From Isoetes taiwanensis (lineage: Eukaryota > Streptophyta > Lycopodiopsida > Isoetales > Isoetaceae), in NCBI GenBank assembly GCA_021234155.1, contig JAJEKV010000080.1, forward strand, positions 2,899,867 through 2,963,866: 64,000 nt of DNA. Direction: 5' to 3'. Shown in pieces: positions 26,311 to 37,533 of this stretch (position 1 is its first letter; every line of letters starts with the position of its first letter). The position numbers and the translations under genes are program-made. The notes under the pieces were generated by a model. That model did no database searches. It was not told the origin of the DNA and saw only the letters and a list, made by a program, of their open reading frames with translations.

Positions 26311-26499
26311 AAACATTTTTTAAAGAACTTTTTGCTTTAATCAATATCTATGAGGAATTAATGGTATGAACATGATAAACTTAGTGTTAATGCAAGATTT
26401 TACCTTATGAAGAGAGAAAACGCATTACGCCAAGAACTCTCAAGAGGTCGACTACAACAACAATGAAATGAAGATAAATACCCTCTCGGGTTCCCGCCA

Positions 26500-26955
26500 A
26501 AAACATCGTCGATCATCGACGTTTATCGTCGATCATCGACGTTTAACACCACGTAGGCATGCCTAACGGGCGACCACGTCGGCCTCGGCCAGACCACGCA
26601 TTCAACGTCATCTCGACACAACGTCGATCATCGACGTTCCACGCCATTGCCTGCACCACGCTAGCCAGGACCACGTAGGCATCGGCCAGGCCACGCATGC
26701 CATGTCATCATCGACACAACGTCGATGATCGACGTTCTATGCCATGCGCACAGCCACGCGGCCGTCGGGCGACCAGGTAGGCATGCCACGAGGCCAAAGG
26801 CGACACGTCACTCCAACTGAGCGTCGATAATCGACGTTCAATGGTCCGCCGGTCGACGTTTGATCGGCAATAGGCGATCGACGTTGACCGTCGATTGTCG
26901 ACCCGTTTAGGTCGATAATCGACGGACAAATGTCGATTATCGACGTTGATCCCTT
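26500..26955. repeat. Right CACTA subterminal palindrome array
   Basis: CGTCGATNATCGACG palindromes and halves near 26507, 26526, 26622, 26718, 26821, 26890, 26911 and 26935, mixed with GC-rich words (CCACGTAGGCAT, GGCCAGGCCACGCATGCC). Mirrors the left array and ends 6 bp before the right terminus. Confidence 0.82.
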
Positions 26956-27128
26956 GTAGTGATGCGCGGAAGTGTCGGCAGCTCCAAAGAATTTGACCCA
27001 CTCCCTGTTATTGTCAGCTCTGTTTTTCTTCCACTTGAGCCTCCTAGTCATGAGGAATAGAGTATCTGCAATACCACTGGGATCACCCATTAATACTTAA
27101 TATCCAATTCATGTCATACAATACCTGC

Positions 27129-28134
27129 TTATGATTCCTTCGGAGGGATGATTTCATGATTAAAAATGAAAGCATTCCTTCCTTTCCAGATCCTCCAAAG
27201 GAGGATGTAAATTCTCCAGTCAGTTGGGTTATTGGGCATAAAGAAATCCCTCTGGCTCAGGACTACCAGGTTCTGACCAAGGATGTCTGAGGCTAATTCC
27301 AATATCCATTCTGACCACAGGCATAGTCTATAGAGATGATCCTCGATCTTCTTTATCGGTAAGACACCTGTCACATATATCCGAATTAGCCATAGATAAT
27401 CGATACCTCTTACAATTGGTTGCCAGGCCCTTGTGCCAGAGCTGTCACATGAAGGCCTTGATTTTTGGATTGATCGGGCTGCTCCACATGAAGTCTAGAT
27501 TTTTTATGGCCGTACCCGGGGAGACTCCCCATTTTAGGTGAATGGTGATCTCTGTTTGACTCATCAAGAATCTATAGGCTAGCCTGACCTTGTATCCTGT
27601 TTTATCATTGTAATTCCATGAGTCTGAGGGGTGAGACCATCTACCCTGCACAACAGTGTTAATAATAGCATCATAAAGCAATTTAGTTTGATGATCTTCC
27701 TCGGCAAGGATGGAATTCTGGAATGGGATAATGCCATTATCATCAAAGAGATCACTGATCAGATTAATCCCCTTTTGCTTCCATAATTTGGCCTGCTCTT
27801 GGAAATGGCAAGCAAGGCATATGCTGGGATTATCAAGAATTAAGGCTGTGTTCCAGAAGATGGATTGCTCCACAGAAAGTCCTTTTTCCCAGGTATACAT
27901 CTGCCTAACCTCAAGCCACGCTTTGATCCATTTCTTGATTAAGCCCGGAATAGTAGCAGGAACTGGGAAGTAAATAGAGTAGGGCAGTTCCATCTTGAGG
28001 ATCCTCCATCCATACGGGTGACACTTGTTGATGTAGTGCCTAATCAAGATCGAGATTGGATGCTTTATTTTGTCATAGCAAGCTCTGTAAAAGTATTTCG
28101 CAGCTAATGCCAAGCCCTGTTTTCTGATATTCAT
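27129..28134 (-). pseudogene. LINE ORF2 C-terminal region
   Basis: 27445-28134 is open for 229 codons, beginning in a stretch typical of plant L1 ORF2 after the RT (GLALAAKYFYRACYD...) and ending at a zf-RVT like region (KWGVSPGTAIKNLDFMWSS, then INPKIKAFM just before a frame change). 27129-27374 continues with CLWSEWILELASD and ILWRIWKGRN, the end of the zf-RVT domain. At least one frameshift separates them and another separates the block from the RT. The product is not functional as it stands. Confidence 0.8.
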
Positions 28135-28442
28135 GGTGCCTAGACCACCTTCCTTTTTGGGCTTGCAGCATTTCTCCGTGGAAACAGGGTGCCAGCACCT
28201 TCTGTTTTGACCACAAGAGATAAACCTGCCAATAATGCTTTGAAGCTTGTTAGTAACTTTTTTGGGAGCTAAAATGACCGAAGATTGATAAACCTACGAA
28301 GAGGAGATCACAAAGTTGGCAACTATGGCCCTTTCATTTTTAGAAAGATACCTGGAGTTCAGGGAATCAACCTTTTTGTAGAATTTCTCAATAATGTCAT
28401 TCCATAAATCGGAGGCATTACTTCTAATGGCAAAAGGGATTC

Positions 28443-29477
28443 CTACAATTTTAGATTTAGTACATGGGGTGTAATACTTACAGCCAAAGAGGCCAGCTGC
28501 TTGTGTACCTTTGTCAATCTCCCTAGATTGAATGGCAGACTTAAAAGGATTAATTCTGCACCCCGAGGCTTGACAAAGTCCTGAAGGATATACTGAGTGT
28601 TGATGATGGAGTTGTGATCCATTGAGGTCAGAATAAAAGTGTCGTCAGCGAAGTGTCCATTTAGAATTTGGTCCACACAAAGGTTATCCGAAGTCAAGTC
28701 CCTTAATGAATTATTGTTCTTGGCAGCTTCCAGTCTGCTATGCAAAGCCTCCATAACAATTAAAAAGAGAAAGGGTGCAAGAGGACAACCTTGTTTGACC
28801 CCTCTTTGAATTGAGAAGAAGGGGCTGCACTCACCATTAATGAGGACTGCAGTTCTAGAATTACCAAGAATAGCTTTGAACATACCGATGCTTTCTTCGT
28901 TGAAGCCCAATGCCCTGCAACTCTTGAAGAGAAAATTCCAACTAACCGTGTCGAAGGCTTTTGTGATGTCCAATTTGAGAATGGCTATATCTTGCTTGGA
29001 TTCTTTAGCCCAGTGGATTCCTAAAATTGCAGTAACCACATTATCAAGGATAAACCTGTCTTTGAGATACGCTGATTGAGTGCTGCTAATAGCAGAGTCC
29101 AAAACTTTCTTGAGTCTGGCAGCAAGAGCACCTGCAATTATCTTATAGATGACATTAGTAAGCGAGATAGGTCTATAATCAGCAAAGGAGATGGGAGAAT
29201 CAATTTTCGGGATAAGGGTGATAAGGCTCGTATTGATTCTGGCATCCAAGCGCTTACAGATCCTGAATTCGTTGGCAAGCTTGGTAACACCTTCACTTAA
29301 GATTGGCCATGCCTTTTTGAAGAATTTAGCAGGCAGGCCGTCTGGTCCCGGGGTCTTTCCATTATCCATGCCTGAGATTACATCCTTAAGCTCATCCTCG
29401 GTAAAGGGGGAAGAAATCATGTCATTCTGATGTTGACGAATTTGAGAGCCAACATCTTTTGTACATGGACATTGCAA
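28443..29477 (-). pseudogene. LINE reverse transcriptase domain
   Basis: A 344-codon open stretch. In order it shows GKTPGPDGLPAKFF (RT start), LITLIPK and DYRPISLTNVIYKI, LKLDITKAFDTVSW (first catalytic Asp), FSIQRGVKQGCPLAPFLF, and GHFADDTFILTS (FADD catalytic box, near 28645). These are the standard RT motifs of L1-clade LINEs. The catalytic residues are present, but the frame shifts after the thumb-side segment (about 28560), so the stretch is a piece of a larger broken ORF2. No endonuclease precedes it. Confidence 0.9.
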
Positions 29478-29878
29478 TGTGCCAGAAATATTGTTTGGGA
29501 TTGGAGGTTACTGTGGCAAATGCATTATATGTTGATCTATGCACTCCAAGTGAATGAAAATTGTGTGTCTCTACAAAAAGTTTGACGACGGACTTTGAGC
29601 ACTAGCATGTAGAATGCGTTCCAACTTCGCACAAGGTTTCAAACTAATAAGTGAGTGAGTGAAGAGAAATGTTCGCGGCGGCCTTGGCCGCAGCGATAAA
29701 TTTCTTGTAGTATTATAGGGTAGCATGTTTGCCAGCTTGCCTAATTTAGGGTACACGATTTCGTGCAATTCTAGGTTGTCCACATGGACATCCACATCAC
29801 CAAATTCTATGGCTTCCCAATCTCATTCAGTAGACCCCTTGTTCACAAGTTTAGTTGTTTAGTGATGCAAAATGGGAA

Positions 29879-29879
<1 letters not shown>

Positions 29880-29971
<92 letters not shown>
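29880..29971. repeat. GAT trinucleotide microsatellite (~30 units)
   Basis: Pure GAT/ATG/TGA repeat. Frames through it read as poly-Asp or poly-Met and are not genes. Confidence 0.97.
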
Positions 29972-29972
<1 letters not shown>

Positions 29973-32340
29973 GTGATGGTGAAGAGGATGATTACTTAGG
30001 AGAAAGTTGTGAGTATTCTGCTCCCCATTGGTCAACTTTATCGACGTGATTTTTAGAGGTACTTAAGCCTGTGCACAACCATATAAAGGACTGGGAACTA
30101 TGACAATTTGGAATAATAAGAATCCGATTCTTAATATCTACTATGCCTTGAACTTGTACTGCCAAAAAAATCTCTAATAAGATCAGATGGAGCAAATATT
30201 CGGTTGTGCATTTCACGGGAATTGACTGAATCTTAGTCCAGTTCAAGGCTTTTAGGATAGAATATACCTCATTAACAAGGAAAAGCATTGCCATGATTGA
30301 TAATCCGTGGCCTCTAGAGATGTTGAATTGCAAGTAGGACTGCATGTATTTGCTGGCACCACAGTTGTTAAACGGCTGCTACATTTGCATTGTGGTTATC
30401 ACAGAAATGTTACATTGATTGGTAAGAAACGTATGTAAATTATACAAACGACATAGAAGATGGACACTAAAAAGGATGTTTGCTTCACCAATATGTCCCT
30501 TAGCCTAGATAATCAGTCTAGTATTTTCTATAATAGTACTTTTCGAGAAATGCACATACTACTTTGAAATTGCAATTATCTTGGCATGATATTAGATATA
30601 AAGCATTTGTAGAGTCAATATTTCTAATTGTTTCTTATTTCATCATCATAGATATGCATCAGTATATTGTTATTATAATGATATTTAGAAGATCGAGTAA
30701 AAAAAACATGTTCAAGCAAGGAAATTCTTTTGCTACCTATATAAATGGTACATGTTCTTAAAAGACGGCCATGCATTGTTTGGTAAATGCATAATATGTA
30801 ATGTTCTATCTGTAATCTATTCATGTTGTACCTTTATTTACGTTCTTTGTTTCTAGATAATATACGCTTGTAGAAACTCTACTCCAGCATAAACCAGTAA
30901 CCATCAAATCCCAAGAATACAAGTTTCTGTAGGATCTTTACCTTTCCACATTTTAAATCCATCTCAACATTTTTTTAAATATAGTTTTGTAAAAAGGGTG
31001 CTATTTGATACTCATTATTGCTAGTTTACAAGAATAAAAAATTGCTAGTTTACAAGGAATAAAGTTCCGTATGAGACATAGTAGCCTTCATTAGAACACT
31101 CTGGACTATCTGTATAGCTTAGGTACTACCAAAGAAATAAGCTGTGGTTAATGCTTGTGGCTGTAGTTCTATCGACAACGTATCATTTCGGGATGTAGCT
31201 TTATGGAATCAACTTGCATTGGATTTATGGACAACTCCTTTTATCAACTAAATTGTTACCTTCATATCTTTTCTCTTGCTCCTTATATTTGGTTTCTACA
31301 TTTCTTTCTTTATTTCAGGGTTTGATGAAAAAGTCTTGAACATCTTCTAAGTTTCCAGGTTTACAATATATGTCAAGAATGGCACTTCATAAATAAGTAT
31401 CAGACTCGCATCTAACTTTTGAAATTTGAGCATGAGCTAATTTACCATGTCCATGGAATGAAATGTTTGTTGAGACACTCAATATAATGATAAATGTAAC
31501 TGTGTTGGATTCTATGCCTTCTTGCTCCATGGCAGTACAATGGCAAAATGGAAATTCACTTTATCCATCCTGAGAACATGTTGCAATTAAAGAATTCCAG
31601 GTCACAACATTTCAAAGAGGCAACATATCAAATACATAAGAAAAAACTTCTATCTCTCCAAGGCATCCAAAATTTAACTGCCATAATTAACCACTAAGGA
31701 ACCACTATAGATGTGGCTATTTATGCAAAAAATAAGAATCATAATGAAAACCACACATTATAGTGGTTTATTAAAATTGCTAATGGTTTCTAGCATGGTT
31801 TTCTTGTTAGTTTATTGATACAACATGGGTTATTAAGTTTGTAATGGTTTATAGTATGGTTTGTCAATGCTAGATAATGAATATCCACATTGGTTTTCTT
31901 TTGCAGTATGGTTTATTTCAATTGGTGTAGTCTACAAGATGGGTTTTGATGCCAATTTAAATACCTAGTGGTTATTCAAGTTGGTTTTCTATTGCAGAAT
32001 TGTCTATTAAAAGTCAACCACATTGGTTTTCTTGTGTGGTATGGTTTATCAAAATCAACGTAGTCTTCAAGGCGGTTTTCATTACCAATATAATTATCTA
32101 GTAGTTATTCACGTTGGTTTTCTATTGTACAACTGTTTATTAAAAATTGATTATGATTCGTAGCATGTGGTTTCTGTATCAATTTAGTTTGAATGGTGTT
32201 TATTCATAATTCCCAACCAAAGGGGTGGTTATTCATAGTCGTCAGTCATAAAGCAATAATGTAAATTCGATTTATTACTTAGATATATGCAACAAAATTT
32301 TATATTTTGAGGAATTATCAGTATATCTTCTACATGCATT

Positions 32341-32561
32341 TAAGACAAGCCCTATATAATTATTGATCAGTGTTGCCTTGGTTTGAATACATTTGACAAT
32401 CATGATCTTAATAGTAGATCATGAAGCTTACGTAAGTTCCAAATAATTAAGACAAGCCCTCTATAATTATTGCTCAGTGTTGCCATGGTTTGAATACATT
32501 TGACAATCATGATCTTAATAGTAGATCATGAAGCTTACGTAAGTTCAAAATAATTAAGACA
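32341..32561. repeat. 112-bp tandem duplication
   Basis: Two adjacent copies beginning TTAAGACAAGCCCT and ending AAGCTTACGTAAGTTC, differing at only a few positions (CTATATAA against CTCTATAA, GATCAG against GCTCAG). Each contains the inverted pair ATCATGATC / GATCATGAAG. Confidence 0.92.
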
Positions 32562-33989
32562 TTTTGGGTGCCCAATGTTCTAAAACAATATATTCCGAAA
32601 TTGTTCTCTTGAATGTATGCGCACAAGACGCACCAAAAAGCTGATGTTAATCATGTTAATCCAATATTAAAACAATACCTTTTACGTTTCTATTTCATCC
32701 AAGGAGCTAGGTGATTGCGTAGTTAACTAGAGAATCAATAGATATTAGCCCTAAAGTAGCCATGACATGGTGCCATGACATGATACCATGACATGCAAAG
32801 AATGATTATGAGGGAACCCTGGTGCTAAGATGGGCATAAGGCCTTCTACATTTAGCAAACAAAATGAGCACATGACAATGATTTACTTTACATGAAGAAT
32901 TGTCAGTAACAAATGAAGATAAGAAAAACCTTCTAGGAAGCTCTAACACATCCAATGAACCTCTTCATGTCTGTATGATAAGGAATGATATGGTAGTTAA
33001 ATCAATGAATTAAATGCGCGTTGGCATCAGTTTTCTAATAAGTGTGAACAAGGGTATAAAATGTAACTTTTGTGTGTTAAATATAGCCCTTGATGGACTC
33101 CCAAAGTAGAATTAAATGAAGGCAAGTGCCCGAACATAAAAGTGATGGTCTCCTTTTTCATTTGAACTTTGTTGTGCTCCTCTTTCTTTTTGCAATATAT
33201 GTTTGCACTTGTCTAGAAATAGATACAACTTCAAAAGTTTGCTGCAAAAGAGCAAAGTTTGAGCATTGAACCGTAGGTCTCATCTTATTAGGTCATTTTA
33301 GTTAGTTTGAAACATTTGTGCATGTGGCATATGGATCAAAATGCACCCTAGGGATTTAGAGTGGCAATCCAATTCACCAATTTAGATAAGACTAGAGTAT
33401 ACAACCCCATAGTGTTGACTCCATTGCTTCTAGAAACAATATGTTATCTGTTGAAACATCCCCCACCATTAAAAAGACACCATTTGTTTTTTTGGGTCCA
33501 AGAATAAAAATTTTGCCAGACAACAAAGTTGAAAATGAAACTCACTTATTTGCTGCAAACGCACTTCAAAAGGAATCTTTGAAAGATTCCCTAAAATTCC
33601 CTTAAAAAGTCCATTTTTAAGATTTTTTTGTGACGGGTGTGACAATTTAAGTAATTTAGGTACCATTTTTGAGGGGTTGATTGAACATAACTTTCATGCA
33701 AAATTTTTAAATAGCAATTTTCATCCTTCTAAACTAGAACAAAAAATAATTACTTTTATAAAGTGTAGCAAAAAAGGGGCAATAAAAAAAATAGCAAGGG
33801 TAGTAGAGTGACAAAGAAGTGATATATTCATGGTTGTGAAAATTGTACAAAATTATGAACAAAATTGTCAAAAATATAGGACATTTTGACAAACACTCAT
33901 CACACACTTTACGTTCTTTATGTTCGAGTCATCGGACAAACTTACATTTTGCAAACAAGATCGGGATGCATCTCATCCTCCGACTCATT

Positions 33990-36160
33990 TAATCCCTGAT
34001 CACTTGAGCCTTCATCCTCAGCTTCACTCTCAAAGGCCCGGATGTACTCGAACGATCTTCTTCCTCACTATCTACAAGTGAGTCTTCATCATCATCTTTT
34101 TTTGCCATCTTTCTAGGTTGTTTGTCTAATCCACATGTCGACCTTATTAAAGTTTGAGTGACCATCACGTAACTTATTAGCGGCGGTCGAACAAAGTCAT
34201 ATGCAAGAACCTTTACTTGACTAGATCTATGGCAGCCGGTGCTTGCTTTGGACTTAGCTCTCTTTCCCACTCTGTTTTACCATCTCCAAAGTATAACTCC
34301 CACCGAAAAGCATTGGCGATTCGTTCTCATTCGGTGCACTTTTAATTGAGTGGGAATTCCATCCTCTCTTGTTACCTCCGTACTTTAGCTAGCCAGAATG
34401 GCTTCCCAGTTCATCATTATCGGTTTGGGGCAGCTATGAGCATTCCTTTCTGAATCTCACGAGACTGAACCGCCGCACACTTTCGAGCAACTTGTTGTCT
34501 TTGTGCGTCACGGGGCGGTGTACATGACTCATCATCTTCATCCGAAGCTAGCCAATATCTCTACATGTTCCTCTTGATTCTCAACTTGCACGAGGGAGAG
34601 TTTGCCTAGATGGCCAGTTGAATATAACCGGTCTTCGACCTTGTAATGAAGCTTGCAAAATGTCACGTTGTTAGAAAAAAAAAGGCCACCATAAAGCATC
34701 TGCCTCCCCAAAGTGGTTAGAGCACGATGAATACTTGTCTCAATAAAATCCAATGATTTGTTTGAGTCAAATGCTCTTCCCTCTTTTTTTACTCTTTGTG
34801 ATTTCTTTCAAGCTTTTAGAGGCATTTGCTCTGCGCAGAGAGCATGGAACTAGTATTGGGGATGGTGCGAATGAATTGAATACTTTGCTGGCTGCCACTG
34901 CAAGGATGTGGCATATTTCTTTCCTTGTGAAATGGCCTTGCCATCTACAAGTGAAATTTTGATCTGATGCTGAAATGTAATGTTTCTCAAGAGCTCAATA
35001 GCACAATGACCCAGTTGATCTCTCCGAAAAATCCATTCCTTGAAATCATAAGTTTCTTCTAATAACTCGATGTCTGGACGAGGATTGTAGGAATCTTGGA
35101 TTACCTCAATCATTCTTTGGTAGGTCGAGAGCTTTTTTGAGCAAGACGTTTAGAGAACCTCTTGAACATCCCACGTCAATTTGATCGTGACAAGCGGGGA
35201 AACCAATCTTCACCTTCTTGAAGATTTGTTTCTCAACTAGCATAACCTGATGTTTAACAAGGCCTGATTCTTATTATCTCTTGTCGTGTTGTCTAGCTGA
35301 AGATATAGAACCGGTGGTATATGTTCTAGATTGGAAAGAAGCTTAGTCAAGATTGTGATAGTGAGATTTGGATCAGCATGAATGTTTGGATAGTTCAAAA
35401 ATGCCTTGCAAGATAGTTTTCCATTAAATACCATAGCACCAACAACATGCAGGTGTATGAAATCTTCTTCAGCAGCATCCTTAGGCACATTGACAAAATG
35501 TGGTAGGGTGGTCTTCTTCTGGTCCATTCCATCAATAACAACCGATATGTAGTTGAGTGGTTGCTCCAGTGCTTTCTTCCTATGTTTTGTCAATTTTCTC
35601 CTTTCTAAAGATTGTTGTTCTCTGTGCTTGTTCAGTTTCTCTTTCAATGCATCTGAAATGAAAACATGTTTAGGAAAGAACCTACTTTTAAGTAGAACTA
35701 GGCAAGAACACGTCCTGGAAGCTTACTTTTAGTGTGAAGTGTCCTTGCATTTTGTCTCTGAGCTTTTAATTCAGAGCATGTAGCACAAACAGACATCCGG
35801 TGCTTCTAGGAATGGACACGCCGGTGAAAAACTCTTTTTTCCAGAGCACAGTGAAGTAAGAGTAGCAAACATGGCGTTCTCCAGCCTCAACACACATGTC
35901 CTTATAATTATCGTAGACTTCACGTTTAGCGGAAGTTGTCACTCAAGTGGTACATGGGGCTGTTAGGGAGTTTCGCGAAGACTCCTTAAAGAAACCTTCC
36001 ATCCAGGAAACACATTGAAGGGCATGAATTCGGATATACCTCCCGAATGGCGAGAGTCATTAATGCCCGGATTCTTGTCAAGCCTTTTCTTCAGGTCAAG
36101 TCGTCTGTTGCCTAAAGCATGAAACAATTTGAAGGCCGTTTGATTTATGTGTGTGGCCAC
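33990..36160 (-). pseudogene. DUF7869-type transposase-like gene, decayed
   Basis: Read on the minus strand from 36160. About 35790-35940 carries KREVYDNYKDMCVEAGERHVCYSYF in pieces and then a CATC zinc-type motif after a frameshift. After a good acceptor (TTTCAG) at about 35655 comes the clearest exon, 35237-35650, with VVIDGMDQKKTTLPHF and VLYLQLDNTTRDNKNQ, two of the family's conserved acidic blocks. The expected third block (GHTHDDID) is damaged near 35180: only HDQID and then MFKRFSKRL in shifted frames remain. 34850-35113 holds a probable C-terminal stretch (LLRNITFQHQIKISLVDGKA). 33989-34270 is acidic. Several indels disable it. It faces away from the methyltransferase gene. Confidence 0.65.
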
Positions 36161-37075
36161 CAGCCGTAAAGTAAACCTTTCACCATAATCGGCCTAATAT
36201 TGAAGGCTAAGTAGCCCCTTTGGTCTAGCGAGTCATTGAATCAGAACTATCACGAATCAACCTCAATTCCTTTAGTCCAATCTTAAGCAAACAACGTCGA
36301 GAACAACGATTAGCTTTGTATGTGTTGCCCTCAAGTGAGCCTCGGCCATGAGTTTCTTTCTTCTAACGGTTGTACATGCTTTCTTGTGTAAGTTACGGCT
36401 TTAAGATTCTTACTTGCGGGGGCTTTGAATTCAACATGGAGTCTTGTGGCTTTGGTAGGTCCTCGTCCCGAGATCAACATGAGGTGTTTCTTCGCCACGA
36501 GAGATCAACATGAGGTGTACTTAGACGCCCGAGGTTTGGTGTGGGCAAGTCCCGGGGGGAGGTGCTTTCCTGTCTCCGGGAAAAAGTAATCGAGGTTGGT
36601 GGCGTAGTTGACCAGCTCTGGCGTGTCGTAGAACACGGGGAGTTGTGTCTCACCGACTGCCCCCACTTGTTGTAGTACCATTTAGCGAAATGGATGGAGT
36701 TGGCGTGATTAAGCCTCCAGGGATTTAGCCTCACGATGGACTATAGGGGCGATGCTAAAATGAAGTGGGGTAGGTAGTCCGACCTCTCTAGCCTTGTGGT
36801 GGAGTAAAACGCGCGTGGGTGGGGCAAACGGCGTTTAGGAGCTGGGTGTGGTGGAGTAAATTGAACTGGTGGGTGGAAGCCCAGGTGGTCGTCTTTGGAG
36901 AAAACTCAACAGAGCTGGGGGTTTGAATATCGGAGGCGAAATTTTCGAGGCTACTTCCAGTGTCGAGTTGAGGAGGTGTGAATGTCATTGCAGGAGGAAG
37001 CCCTCGCGAACGAGGATTGGAGGCTCTGCAATTCTTTTTCTCGAGCGATACCGAGAAAGTTAGCGTCCATTACTC
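36161..37075. other. Region between the transposase remnant and the methyltransferase gene
   Basis: A minus-strand frame at about 36474-36734 and its neighbours could hold a 5' exon of the transposase gene (a frame reading QLPVFYDTPELVNYATNLDYF is open near 36560-36650), but I cannot place it in the family. No + strand gene. It probably includes the promoter of the minus-strand gene. Confidence 0.35.
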
Positions 37076-37247
37076 GTATAAATTTATAATGACGTAAGAG
37101 CGTGACGGTAAAAGTTTACCGCGGGGATGGTATAAATTTATACTGAGAAGGCAAACTTGAAGCGGAATTGTATAAATTTATACGAGAGATGGTATAAATT
37201 TATACCGGAGGAGGGCAACATAGAAAAGAAAACGTATAAATTTATCA
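37076..37247. repeat. First cluster of GTATAAATTTATAC palindromes (5 copies)
   Basis: Core copies start at 37076, 37130, 37170, 37192 and 37234. The first and last are imperfect on one side. A shorter relative, GTAAAAGTTTAC, lies at 37108. They sit upstream of the TATA-like sequence near 37400. Confidence 0.9.
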
Positions 37248-37399
37248 CGAAAACTCACGTAGACAGTTGTATTGAAAACTTTATGGAGAAGCGCTATCTG
37301 AAAGCGACACTTAGCGAGAGGTACTTAAGCCCGCGTGCGGCCACTTTATTTTTTCTATATCTGGCGGCTACTGTTGTCGAAGGCGCTCGCGGTCTGGCT

Positions 37400-37462
37400 T
37401 ATATACCCCTTATTTGCTCTCTAGAACGTCTATCTGGCGAGTCCATCTTGCCATGGCCCGCG
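37400..37462 (+). promoter_or_regulatory. Possible core promoter and first splice donor
   Basis: TATATA at 37400-37405 is followed 48 bp later by GCCATGGCC (ATG at 37453) in a good context, and then by CGC|GTAAGT, a consensus splice donor at 37462. A first exon could end here and splice to the acceptor TTTTTCCAG at 38118-38126. In the ATG frame that junction meets a stop at once. In the frame one base off (WP + GC) it joins cleanly to the downstream frame. So the donor and acceptor look real, but the start codon is unresolved. Confidence 0.4.
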
Positions 37463-37533
37463 TAAGTCTCCCTAACCGCAATCTTGTTTTTAGTTTCTCT
37501 TTGTTTTAATGTGTTAGAGTGTAAAAAGCATCG

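Larger units (their letters stand above)
5591..26961. mobile_element. 21.4-kb CACTA (En/Spm-type) DNA transposon
   Basis: The left end reads CACTACAAAAACG and the right end ...CCCTTGTAGTG, whose complement is CACTACAAGGG, the hallmark termini of plant CACTA elements. Both are flanked by the 3-bp duplication ATG (5588-5590 and 26962-26964), the TSD size of this superfamily. Palindromic CGTCGATNATCGACG motifs crowd both subterminal regions (5.6-6.03 and 26.5-26.95 kb), as expected of binding sites for a TnpA-like protein. I recognise no TNP2-type transposase inside, so it is probably non-autonomous. The interior holds a large duplication, satellite-like units, an LTR element and a TIR element, so it has long been a target for other insertions. 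Confidence 0.88.
26965..29494 (-). mobile_element. LINE (L1-type), 5'-truncated copy
   Basis: The minus strand carries the C-terminal two thirds of an L1-type ORF2: a reverse transcriptase (28443-29477), a connecting/zinc-knuckle region (27445-28134) and a terminal block with the typical ILWRIWKGRN motif (27129-27374). Endonuclease and ORF1 are missing, as in 5'-truncated LINE insertions. Frameshifts separate the blocks. The copy seems to continue to the left of the CACTA element as far as the poly-T run at 5218. Confidence 0.85.
29495..33514. other. Non-coding region with short repeats
   Basis: AT-rich, no supported gene. It contains the GAT microsatellite, an imperfect ~133-bp repeat near 31927-32150 (two copies with GTAGTCT, ATTATCTAGT or TACCTAGT, and GTTGGTTTTCTATTG), and a near-perfect 112-bp tandem duplication at 32341-32561. 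Short frames show no recognisable protein. Confidence 0.5.

Noticed and set aside
5591-26961. Same motif for both palindrome systems
   Set aside because: The CACTA subterminal site (CGTCGATNATCGACG) and the methyltransferase-gene site (GTATAAATTTATAC) share no core and do not overlap in distribution.
29784-30049. Poly-Met and poly-Asp frames
   Set aside because: Pure translation of the GAT microsatellite.
37157-37465. 102-codon + strand frame as a separate gene
   Set aside because: It reads through palindrome copies at its start and ends at a splice donor. At most its last part is a 5' exon of the methyltransferase gene.
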